Origin: Zygnema cylindricum
Lineage: Eukaryota; Streptophyta; Zygnematophyceae; Zygnematales; Zygnemataceae
Length of the DNA: 64,000 bases
Assembly (NCBI GenBank): GCA_037447655.1
Contig: JBBHKE010002118.1
Location: 50,151-114,150, forward strand
Direction of reading: 5' to 3'
The notes beneath the pieces were generated by a model. The model saw nothing but the letters and a program-made list of their open reading frames with translations. It did not search any database and was not told the origin of the DNA. Made by a program: the position numbers and the translations under genes. This document shows positions 11,101-21,666 of the stretch, one piece after another. Position 1 is the stretch's first letter. Each line of letters starts with the position of its first letter.

Positions 11101-12294
11101 TGTTGGAATTCAAGTATTTTCTAGGTCTAGAGATTGCAAAATAAAAAGAAAAATAGTAAATATTGAGAGCCTTCCTCTAACTCCTCCTCAAGTCCCCACA
11201 CTTGTCGCAGTCACTGAAGACTGGAGGAGGAGTTAGCCATGGCTGCCTGTGCTGTCTAGAGGGAGACAGACAGTTGTTTTATAGGGGGTTTTCTCTAAAA
11301 GGTAGTTTTGACAGAGCCAGGATTTGATCCTGGTACCTGCCGATTGCCACAACCGCAATAGCCGGTAGTCTTATCCAGATAGTCTAAATTGTATTAGATA
11401 TTACGGGGTATGATATTTATTTAAACAGTTACAATAAGACTAATTCATTTAACTAGAACTATATGCATACTGCATAGAAACAGTTGTGTAAAGTACGACG
11501 TACGGTACGGATACGAAATAAATACCGCGCAGTTTGTTTGACGCCAGAAAGAATACCGCGCAGGTATTTATGACGGCCACGATTGAAATCCAAAATTGAT
11601 CGGACGGCCGCGAAGGATGCCGAGATTGCGGCGTACGATTTTGGCGGTTTGCGATCACCGCCACATTGAGTGACACGTGGTAACACTACATTGGATTGCG
11701 GCAACTTCGGAGATTACGGGAACAAATCCGGATATGACACGTGTCGACATTTTGGCCATGTCGTACAATGGCCGTACATAAAGTACATCGGCACCTGTAC
11801 TTTTCTGTACGACACAGTAATTTGATTGGTGCCGTACTTCAGTAGATAGAGTTTTAGAGAGGGAATAGGACTTAGATAAATTTTGGGTAGGCAGCTGCCT
11901 CTCCCAGAGAGCACCCTGTATAAATGGCAAACTTTGGGCAGCCATAACTATCAATTTACTTGACCATTTACAGTGATTCTTTTTGCTGCGGACTCAGGGG
12001 AGTCCACGCTACACAGGGGTGTAGTCGGTCAGAGTTTTTGCCTGCCAGGGTGGCTGCATTTCTAAGGGAAAGTCAAAGTGGGTGAATGTGTCCTAATCTC
12101 ATATTCTAACTTTGCATTCAGTGGTGGAACTGAGCACACAGAAAGTTTTATTTCACAGGGGTGAATCTATATTGGGGTTTTGACTGTCAAGGGGTCAGTC
12201 ATTTGGGTTTATATCAACTTGGAGTCGGCACTATCTAGATTACCTTCTTTTGGATCTGCATACTCTGAGGGCCAATGGAGGTCTCAGAGTTTCA
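11101..12294 (+). repeat. 5' LTR of element B
   Basis: 1194 bp, the same length as the 3' copy. A TATA box TATAAA lies at 11919-11924. It contains the GATCGGACGGCCGCG motif (11599-11613) also met in other elements here. Its last 20 bases encode the first codons of Gag (ATG at 12275). Confidence 0.93.
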
Positions 12295-12310
12295 GGTTAT
12301 GGGCCCACCA
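12295..12310 (+). other. Primer-binding site of B, initiator tRNA-Met anticodon-arm type
   Basis: GGTTATGGGCCCACCA, 16 bases complementary to plant initiator tRNA-Met across the CAU anticodon, starting directly after the LTR. The ATG at 12299-12301 is the complement of that anticodon and is in frame with Gag. Confidence 0.8.
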
Positions 12311-13097
12311 TCTAGGGTGCCTATGTTCGATGGAACAGACTTCACTTATTGGGAGTTTACAATGGCGGGATAGCTTTTCGAGAAGCACTTATAGGGAATT
12401 GTTTCGGGACAAGTAAGATGTCCGCCACCTGGCTTTGGAGGAGCTTACTATGGAGATTCATCTGAGGCTGCCCAGAATATCAACCGGAGTTGAGATGCAA
12501 CGGAAGGTGAAGGGAAGAATCTTACCGTGGATGGGGAAATAGGGGAGAAGGAAAAAGGGACACCTATGGTGAGGGGAGCTAGGCTCTCAGCTATGGTACC
12601 ACATGTAGGGATTAAAACTGAAGAAAATGACAGGGAAATATGGGAATACAAAAACACTATAGCAAAACATCTCATACTTAGATATGTGTCTAAGTCGATA
12701 GATATCACTCTTTTAAGTCTAACCAAGTCTTCAGAGATATGGGAAGTACTAATTCAGATTTATAAGAGTGAGACTATTCAGAGGCAGTAATTAGTAAAAC
12801 AGAAAATAGATGCCTATGTTTATAAAGGCGGTAGCATGATAGAGTTTTGCAATGATATTGCTGCGTTATATGTTGAGCTAGCTAGTGCGGGATGTGTAGA
12901 ATCTGAGGAGAGTAAGATTTATACACTACTTATGAAACTCCCAAGTGAGTACGAAAACATTATTTATCGTATGCAGGCAATGGATGGCTCCTCGTGGACT
13001 TGGAGCTTTACCATGGGGATAATTCTTGTAAGGGAAAGCACTTTGGAGCTTCATAGGGGAAAGGACAGGGTCAATGCATTTTCACCTGGTGGTGATT

Positions 13098-13185
13098 AGC
13101 GGAAGCGTGATGAGAGGAACGGCGGTGACGAGCGGAAACGTGATGAGAGGAACGGTGGTGACGAGCGGAAGCGTGATGAGAGAAA
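13098..13185 (+). repeat. 33-nt tandem repeat in B gag
   Basis: About 2.7 copies of a 33-nt unit beginning AGCGGAAGCGTGATGAGAGG, encoding RKRDERNGGDE. A single, unrepeated version (WRKRDEEKG) occurs in element A's Gag. Confidence 0.8.
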
Positions 13186-14290
13186 GAAAGACAAAGGTAA
13201 ACCTTATCGGAACTTTGGTGGAAAGAGAGGGAGAGGAAAAGAAAGGGGAGCTTTGAAAAAGGGGGCTTGCTTCTTTTGTAGGGAACCGGGTCATTATATG
13301 GAGGAATGCCCTTGTTTGGAAAAACTTAGAAGTTGGAATGTGGATGAGGAGGAAGTAGGGGAAGAGGAGAAAGAGGATGAAGATATTTTAGAGCTTCTCC
13401 GGATTAGTAGTATGGGGAAGAAAGAAAAGCACACAGTAATTGCACGAAGGCAACAGTGTGCTTTTGGAGGTATAAGGGAAGTAAAGAGAGAGGAGGTACT
13501 TGAGGATGTCGAGGAGTGTAGAGTGTATGACTTAGAAATAAGAAAGTCAGTTCTAGGATCCATAAGTGAAAACGGGAAAGATAAAATTTATCAGGATAAA
13601 TTTATAGATAATAGGGGACCAGAAAACTGGTCGGAAAGGGAGACTTCAACGGATTCCGAGGAAAGGGGAGAAGTGAAACTCGAAGAGGTTTCAAAGGATA
13701 GGGGAGAAGAGAAATATTTGATTAAAGGTTTAGGGGAGAAGAAATATTTATTGGGAATTAAATTAGAAAGTAATAGTGGAAAGAATTCCATGGGAGAAAG
13801 TGAGGGAAGTTCAGAAAATAGGGTAACTATCATGGATAAAAATATGAGTACGAAAGATGTAGATCTTATAAGGAACTTAGTGGGGACTAGTGTTTTTTGG
13901 GAATATTTGGGGGTGGATGGATTTGACATCACTACTTGGTGTGATGTCACTTGTGAAGATGTGCCTCTAAAATGGTTAGGATCTGGGTGTATGTTGCAGA
14001 TTGGAGATAGGGCTGGCTGTTTAGATCGCAAGAGGGAAATCTGTTGGTGTGTGGATAAAAGAGTGATAAAGTGGATAAAATCTTTGCTCGAATTTATGAA
14101 AAATGGGATGTTAAATAAAATGTGTGATGCAACTATTATTTTAGTTCATTTAATGCACTGTGTTAAATACTTCAGTTTTATAAAAATAAAAGGAAAAAAG
14201 AAAAAGAAAAGGAAAAATGGGAGGGGATGTTTGTTTACTTGTTTGTGGAAGTTGAAAAAAAAAAAAAAAAAAAAAATTGGACTAGAAAAT

Positions 14291-14298
14291 AAGGGGAG
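14291..14298 (+). other. Polypurine tract of B
   Basis: AAGGGGAG abuts the 3' LTR start TGTTGG. A 22-bp A run lies shortly upstream. Confidence 0.75.
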
Positions 14299-15492
14299 TG
14301 TTGGAATTCAAGTATTTTCTAGGTCTAGAGATTGCAAAATAAAAAGAAAAATAGTAGATATTGACAGCCTGCCTCTAACTCCTCCTCAAGTCCCCACACT
14401 TGTCGCAGTCACTGAAGACTGGAGGAGGAGTTAGCCATGGCTGCCTGTGCTGTCTAGAGGGAGACAGACAGTTGTTTTATAGGGGGTTTTCTCTAAAAGG
14501 TAGTTTTGACAGAGCCAGGATTTGATCCTGGTACCTGCCGATTGCCACAACCGCAATAGCCGGTAGTCTTATCCAGATAGTCTAAATTGTATTAGATATT
14601 ACGGGGTATGATATTTATTTAAACAGTTACAATAAGACTAATTCATTTAACTAGAACTATATGCATACTGCATAGAAACAGTTATGTAAAGTACGACGTA
14701 CGGTACGGATACGAAATAAATACCGCGCAGTTTGTTTGACGCCGGAAAGAATACCGCGCAGGTATTTATGACGGCCACTATTGAAATCCAAAATTGATCG
14801 GACGGCCGCGAAAGATGCCGAGATCGCGGCGTACGATTTTGGCGGTTTGCGATCACCGCCACATTGAGTGACACGTGGTAACACTACATTGGATTGCGGC
14901 AACTTCGGAGATTACGGGAACAAATCCGGATATGACACGTGTCGACATTTTGGCCATGTCGTACAATGGCCGTACATAAAGTACACCGGCACTTGTACTT
15001 TTCTGTACGACACAGTAATTTGATTGGTGCCGTACTTCAGTAGATAGAGTTTTAGAGAGGGAATAGGACTTAGATAAATTTTGGGTAGGCAGCTGCCTCT
15101 CCCAGAGAGCACCCTGTATAAATGGCAAACTTTGGGCAGCCATAACTATCAATTTACTTGACCATTTACAGTGATTCTTTTTGCTGCGGACTCAGGGGAG
15201 TCTAGGCGACACAAGGGTGTAGTCGGTCAGAGTTTTTGTCTCCCAGGGTGGCTGAATTTCTAAGGGAAAGTCAAAGTGGGTGAATGTGTCCAAATCTCAT
15301 ATTCTAACTTTGCATTCTGTGGTGGAACTGAGCACACAGAAAGTTTTATTTCACAGGGGTGAATCTATATTGGGGTTTTGACTGTCAAGGGGTCAGTCAT
15401 TTGGGTTTATATCAACTTGGAGTCGGCACTATCTAGATTACCTTCTTTTGGATCTGCATACTCTGAGGGCCAATGGAGGTCTCAGAGTTTCA
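14299..15492 (+). repeat. 3' LTR of element B
   Basis: 1194 bp, ending TTTCA and followed by the duplicated target GGCCC (15493-15497). The end defines the LTR boundary, because the 5' copy continues into the primer site instead. Confidence 0.93.
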
Positions 15493-15497
15493 GGCCC

Positions 15498-18090
15498 TTC
15501 ACGCTGAGCACGAGGATCGAGTTGCCACATCTTCTTTCACAACACGTCGAGGATCTAGGACTTCAGATGTCCCATCCTCCTTTCGTCGTGTGGTTTCATT
15601 CGGGTCGAGTTGGTGAGCTAACCCAAGCGCTTCGGGCCCTCCAGCCGTTTAATCATGCTCCTCGGCTTGTTGAGATTATGGAGATTCTCCGAGCTCTGCA
15701 TCCACCGGCTCCCACCCCTCAATCCCCCTCTAATCACACCTTTGAGCCGTTAGAGTGTTTAATCCTAGATCGAGACACTTTCATTATAGCCCTTACGACT
15801 TCCCCACATCTTTTTACAAGGGTCCCATCGAGCCCAATTTATGAGTTATTTCACGACATTTTGGCTCTGAAATCAGGTGCCTAGGGTTTTGATATGTTTT
15901 TTTGAGTTTGTTCTCTTATTGTCGTTGGCACTGCCCCCTCTCGTATTTGTGATCTCCTCACGGCCTCTCGCCTTGTGGATGTCACCAAACCCAATGGGGG
16001 AATTCGACCTACTGCCGTGGGCAAGGTGTTGTACCGATTCGTGGCCCGTGCCATCTACATCCAGCTCCAGCCCGCCTTCCACTATTATATCTCTCCTCAT
16101 TAGTTTGGAGTGGGAACCCGAAGGGTTCCAAAGTTGTGGTCCACGCGATTAGAGCGTTGTTGGATGCCTATCCGGATTATTTAGTCCTTCAGGTCAATGA
16201 TTTTAATGCTTTCAATAGAATGGATCGTTATGCCACTCTTTTCCGAGCTTATGGCTTCACCTTCTCCGATTCTCCACATATTTTCATGTGTGAGGACCTT
16301 TTATTCTTTTAGCAACAACCTCTATTTTTCCACTGATGATCATCTGGTCCCACTCTCTTCCACGACTAGTCCCACTTTCTTCCACGACTACCACTCGTAA
16401 AGGCAATCCTGTTGGGGGCCTTTTGTATGCCCTTGCTCATTACCTAGCCCTCAAAGCTTCCGCGGCCGTTTTTCCATCTTCCCTCTTCCCTTTAGCTGCG
16501 GACGACACACACATTATTGGTCGTTTAGACTAAGTTATATCGGCCTAAAAAAATTTCAAGGATCGTTTGGCCGAACTCAATCTTTCTGTCCAACCCACTA
16601 ACTGTGTTGTCTAGTCCCATCGTGCTATTCCTCCTTCTTTCACTCCCCCTCTTGGTTTTCAGATTCGTCTTTCATCCGAAAGCATTCGTGTGTGAGGTTG
16701 TCAGCGCGGTCTTGATCTATACATCAATCAATTTCTTGATTTTGCTCTTCAGACAAATTCGACCCAGGTGGATGAGCTTCCTAACATTTTTGATCCCCAA
16801 GTGGTTTTTGCACTTTTGACACAGTGTTTCCCCCATCGCCCCATCTACATTTCTCGTATTTCCCCTCCCACTCTTAATTTTGTGTTATCTTTTGCTGCAT
16901 TTGAGGATCGCCTCATGGACGTCCTTGATACGTTGTTAGGTCATGGGGCTCTGATCGCGAGTTTGGGCTTGCAGGTTGTATTCAGGCCTCTCTTCCAGTG
17001 GCGGTTTGGGTTTACTATCGACGACCCGTGTTGCTCCCGCTGCCTATTTGGGAATTTGGTGCCTTGTTGCCTCCACTATTGTCTTTTGTTTTTTGGCCGA
17101 GGACATTCCTATTCTTGCTAACAATGTACCCCGAGTTTCGGACGGTGTGCTCGCCTTCCAACGGTCCTTTCTCGATGCATCTCGTTCTCTTACTCCTGCT
17201 GCTATTGCTGATATGCGAGTTCTTTCTACCCTTGTTTCGACATCTGTTGCATGTGTTCAGCGATCCATTTCTGATAAGGTTGTTGCCGCTATTAAATGTG
17301 AGCTTGTCGAGGCGCTTTTTTTTTATTCTTGGTGTGCACGCCTTTTTTCCTGTGGGTGACTTAGTTCCGGAGCTTGGCTATTGGCTATCCTTATCTTATC
17401 CGCCTTTCGATTCACCCCGGCTCAGCTCACCACGGCCTTTAGGTTTCGCCTTGGCCTCCCTTATCTAACATTTGCTTGGCTCTCTTGTTTGCTCATGTGA
17501 CCATGTTCTTGATCACGACGACGTTTATTTGCTTCGTTGCTCCCACGGGGGCAAGTTGATTCATGAGCACGACACGATTCGAGACACTATTACTACTATC
17601 GCTTTCGAGGGGGGATATTCTGTGCGCCATGAAGTTTCCCTCATTATTCTTTCCCGTCGGATTGACATTGTATTACTTGATGGTGCGCGTCGTACATTTG
17701 GTTACGTTGTTTTGGCAAACCCTACCTGTGATAGAGTCGTTAGTTAGGCAGCTCGACATGTGGGTTTGGCAGCACGTGACGCGGCTAGGAGGAAAGAGTG
17801 TGATTATGCCCATTGCAATGGTATGGATGGCTTCATTTTGATGTCGGTCGAGATATTTGGTTGTTTGAGTGTGGCTTTGGATGAGTTCCTCCATGCTCGT
17901 GGTCGGCGTTCGTTCGAGCGGAGAGGACTTGAGAGCCGTTTTATTTCAGTATTTCTTTTTACCGTCAATGTTTATCGGTGTCCCTACAACGAGTGCAGAC
18001 TTGTATCCTCCTTAGATCGTCTATTGCGGCTACGAAACGTCGACGTGTCTCGGAACTCCCTCCTCCTGCTCCTCCGAGGTTGGGGGATTT
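15498..18090 (+). pseudogene. R2-like non-LTR retroelement: reverse transcriptase and restriction-like endonuclease
   Basis: Continuation of 10690-11100. In order: a helical pre-RT part (15600-15880); RT blocks with TKPNGGIRPTAVGKVLYR (about 15980-16035) and PHQFGVG; motif A-like VNDFNAFNR (about 16190-16220); GGLLYALAHYLAL (from 16414); motif C-like LAADDTHIIG (about 16495-16520); a Cys/His block CSCDHVL...CSHGG..IHEHD (from 17490); and an endonuclease-like end with RRIDIVLLDGARR, ARDAARRKECDY and VEIFGCL (17650-17880). Stops and frameshifts occur throughout. The family is recognised from conserved motifs of R2/NeSL-type elements; the exact clade is uncertain. Confidence 0.72.
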
Positions 18091-18582
18091 AGGTGGTTGC
18101 TTTTCGTAGATTTTTTGTTTTGTTGGGGTTTTGTTGATAGATGTTGGCTCTTTCCTTTGATGTTTTGTTTGTTGTTTTTTGCTTCTTTGGGTGTTTTTCG
18201 TTTACTGGCCATCTTTTCGTATTTTCGTTGCTTTTTCCTTTCTTATCGTTTTTGTTTCTTCCCCCGACATGTAATTTTTCAGTTTTTGCCGTGCTACTTC
18301 TTTGTGTTCCCATGGACTTAGATGGTTTACCATTGCGCTTTTTAAAGAAGTCACCCACATATAGTTGTAAAAAGGGAGTATGTAACCTTCATCGATGACT
18401 AGACTAGAATGATGTTTATTTACCAATGCGTGTTTGGAAACTTTAAACTCTGAAAGAAAATGTGTTTTGTTCTTTTTAACTCTACGACAACGGTAGCGAA
18501 GAAGCTTCGATCATGGATTGCTTGCTTGAGGAGCGACAAACATAGGAAGGAGAGGGAGGTGAGTGAGCGAGGAATAAAACTA
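18091..18582. other. 3' flank of the non-LTR element and unassigned DNA
   Basis: T-rich sequence to about 18340, possibly the 3' UTR of the retroelement, then unassigned sequence. No gene seen. Confidence 0.3.
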
Positions 18583-18799
18583 CACCGCGAATCGCTATTT
18601 TTGTTAATGTTTTTTTTGCCACTTAAAACATATTTTTCCCATACACACCTGTCGGATTGTGGATCTAACGGTGGCGATCGAAAGGTAAGATTCTCAGCTT
18701 CCGATTGGCGGTCTCAAACTGAAAATTGGACAAGTGTGTACGGAGAAAAGATGTTTTAATGGGTGAAAAAGTTATCAACTCTAATAACGATACACGGTG
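18583..18799. mobile_element. TA-flanked MITE, copy 1
   Basis: 217 bp with inverted ends CACCGCGAATCGCTATT and, at the right, the complement of CACCGTGTATCGTTATTAG, with similarity continuing about 45 bp inward. TA dinucleotides at both edges (18581-18582, 18800-18801) suggest a Tc1/mariner-like family. The inner part is shared with the copy at 19704. Confidence 0.7.
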
Positions 18800-18801
18800 T
18801 A

Positions 18802-19701
18802 ATTTTTAGTGGTCCTAAAAGTTTTTTTTTTCTTTTGAAACATGATCGATTCGTTAATGCGAATAAATTTATTTATACGAGTGGAAAGTTTCATTCGAGG
18901 GACTTGCACTTCCCATTGGTCGTTGACAAGAGGCGCGCCAGCTAGACGAGTACGAAAGTGAGCTATCATAAAACTGGACGATGGAACAAAAAGACAAAAT
19001 ATCGGTACATTCTAATTCTGAACATGAGCTGCGATACTGCGCTTGCAAGGTCAAAAAAACTGTACGGAAAAAGAATCGATAAATTACTTCATTAAATAAC
19101 CAAGTGAGCGAGCAAACTTTTGAGCATGAAAGAATTCTTTAATTGTTGGAAGCATCAATCATCCCGTCATCGCTGAACACGACTAACACGTGACATGCGC
19201 TGAAAGCTAGACACGTGTCGAGTTTCGAGCATCGATATTGGTGCCTTTTCTGGGAATCGATGGTCAGATTCACAAAGACTTTTTGTATGGCGTCACGTCA
19301 TACGACGTTGCTAAAAATTTAAAACGAGTCACATCAAGCTGACACGTACCCGCACGATCCTTTTGTGAGTTTTGTCCTTATTCATGTTGTACAGTTTCCA
19401 ACCTAGATTCTGCTGTGATGTGACGCATCCTTCATATGTGCGATAAAAATGCAGCCGTTCATTTAAAAACGGACGTTCGAGATTTAGTCGTACAGATACC
19501 AAGACTTTGTAGTAAATGTCACACACCTCATTCTGCAGTTTATGTACACAGTTGGCGTTATTAAAGTCATAGAATAAAATCTGCCGTACGAAACTTGTTG
19601 CCGTTCAGTAATTTGTACGATATTGTAGCAGTACGAATATGTACCTTTTTATTAATTCTTGTTAATACCGCCGCCGTCGGGCCGACAATTTTTTGGTACA
19701 T
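18802..19701. other. Unassigned intergenic DNA
   Basis: No gene, repeat unit or convincing frame. It contains ACACGTGTCGA-like words and GTACGG words that recur in other mobile sequences of this window, so it may be old transposon debris. Confidence 0.3.
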
Positions 19702-19703
19702 TA

Positions 19704-19987
19704 CACTGTGAATCGCTATTAGTGTTAATGTTTTTTTTCTCTTTAAACATTTTTTTCCGTACACACTTGTCCGATTGTGGATCTGACGGTTGCGATTGAA
19801 AGTTAAGATTCCCAGCCTCTGATTGGTCGTCTCAAATTGAAAATCGGACAAGTGTGTACGGAGAAAATTGAAAGTTGATTTTCCCAGCCTCCGATTGGCG
19901 GTCTCAAATTGAAAATCGGACAAGTGTGTACGGAGAAAAGATGTTTTAAGTGGAGAAAAAACTTAACATTAATAGGGATTCACGGTG
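19704..19987. mobile_element. TA-flanked MITE, copy 2
   Basis: 284 bp, TA at both ends, inverted repeats of about 70 bp (left CACTGTGAATCGCTATTAG; right end complement CACCGTGAATCCCTATTAA). Near the right end a unit of about 70 bp ending in GTGTGTACGGAGAAAA is duplicated. Confidence 0.78.
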
Positions 19988-20374
19988 TACCTTCTTCTTT
20001 TTTGAATTTCCCGACGGCGGTCGTCGGCGGATCCTAACATGCAGGAGTTCCTTAAACCCTCAAAGGCCTTATTTTTTGTTAAATCCTCATCTTTAGGGAT
20101 ACATTTAAATCAAAAATATGGTTTTCTATGTTGAATCTGCACATTTGTTTTGCACTTTCTGTGTTCTTTTTTTCATGTATTGTTGAAGAGACTCTGTAAT
20201 TTACGATATCGACTATTTACGAGGCTTGATTTTTACTTTTTTTCAGATTTTTTTTTGAGCGTGACAAGATTTTCTGTAAAAAAAACTATTTTAAGAAATG
20301 ATTTAATGGAAAACTTGAAATAATAAAGCATTTTTCATGGTAGTAACTTTTTAACTCACTATTTTGTACTATTT

Positions 20375-20378
<4 letters not shown>

Positions 20379-20444
<66 letters not shown>
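20379..20444. repeat. (CT)n microsatellite
   Basis: About 33 dinucleotide units with one interruption. Confidence 0.95.
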
Positions 20445-20997
20445 ATTATATTCCCACACTTTATACTGTAGCTGATCCGTTAAATTGGATTTTCAATAAA
20501 GTAAGTGTTAGTATTTAATCGAAAGTATAGTATTTAATTGAAAATTTAATATTTAACTGGAATTATTAGTATTTAATTGAAAATATTGTATTCACTTGAA
20601 AGTATATTAGTATTTGATCGAAATTTAGTTTAAAATTTTGGAAATTTCTGACCGTTTATAAAGTGATATTCAACTTAAAAAACCAAAGAGAAAAATAAAA
20701 AGAAATATAACAAGAAACACACAAGTCAAAAACAAAAATCTTGTATTTTTAATTGCCTGATTTCAATGGAATATACATTTATGATTTTTTTTTTCTCTTC
20801 AGGGAATGGATTTGATTCTGAGTTTTTTTTTCAGTTTACTTGTGAAAGAAATTGATGGAAAATGTTTGCACATTCCCATTTTTTTTGGGATTTTTTGGTT
20901 TTTAGCTATCTTTCTTGGTTACAATTAAAAAATTGATTGAAAAAATATATCTTTCTGCTGAAAATCTGTCAAGATCCTTTTTTTTGTTTTCTTTCAG

Positions 20998-21632
20998 ATT
21001 GGGTCGAAGAAATTTTTCGTGAACCAAAAAGACAAACATGAGTTTTGTCAGAAAAGCGATTCAAAATTTGGAAGAAAGCAATAATTGGAATGGAAAAAGT
21101 AAAGAAGAAATTTCGGATGTTTTTCTCAAAACCCAAGAGTATAATCACACGCCGGACGAGAAAAAAAAGGTAAAAATTTGAACTTTTTTGCTTAAAGCCA
21201 GTAATTATTGGGATATTAATCAATCAAGGTAAATATTGGTTAATAATAATGGTGGTGGTAGTAACTAATGATAATGGTTTATTTTTGGTTCATTTATTTT
21301 TCAATAATTGGTTAATAATGGATAATAATGGATAATAAGGATTAATAATTTGTAAATAATGGATAATAATGGTCAATAAAGGTTAATAATGGATAATAAT
21401 GATTATTAGTTGGTTTGTAATTGGTAAGAATAAAAAACGAATTAAATGATTATATTTACCAACAAATTTGACTTGAAAGTGTTTTTTTTTCTTTTCTTCT
21501 TTCAAAATTTTGTTTTTGGATTATGTATATACTAAAAAAAAATTAATTTTATTTTAGTATGCAAAAGTAGAAAATTAACACATGGACCAAAAAATACAAA
21601 ATGATGACGCATTCATAGGTTTTTTCCCTTTT

Positions 21633-21666
<34 letters not shown>

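Larger units (their letters stand above)
12275..14298 (+). pseudogene. Element B Gag with unknown C-terminal extension
   Basis: One frame runs from the ATG at 12275 (in the LTR) to the 3' LTR, broken by in-frame stops (two TAG and a TGA in the first 80 codons or so, a TAA at 12787-12789, a TAG at 13097-13099). It holds the Gag N-terminal block (FDGTDFTYWE), three copies of an 11-residue repeat (13099-13190), and a zinc knuckle CFFCREPGHYMEEC (from 13268). After the knuckle about 300 residues, open from 13253, are rich in E/K and then hydrophobic and cysteine-containing (13900-14150). I recognise no protease or polymerase motif in them. Confidence 0.75.
11101..15492 (+). mobile_element. Gag-only copia-type element B (TR-GAG-like, non-autonomous)
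   Basis: A complete 4392-bp insertion with two 1194-bp LTRs (TGTTGG...TTTCA) and a 5-bp duplication GGCCC. The 2004-bp interior has an initiator-tRNA-type primer site, a Gag with zinc knuckle, an unrecognised acidic/basic C-terminal region and a purine tract, but no protease, integrase, RT or RNase H. About 20 mismatches between the LTRs by eye (roughly 98% identity) make it the youngest large element here. Mobilisation would need proteins from an autonomous relative, perhaps of the A type; that is inference. Confidence 0.9.
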
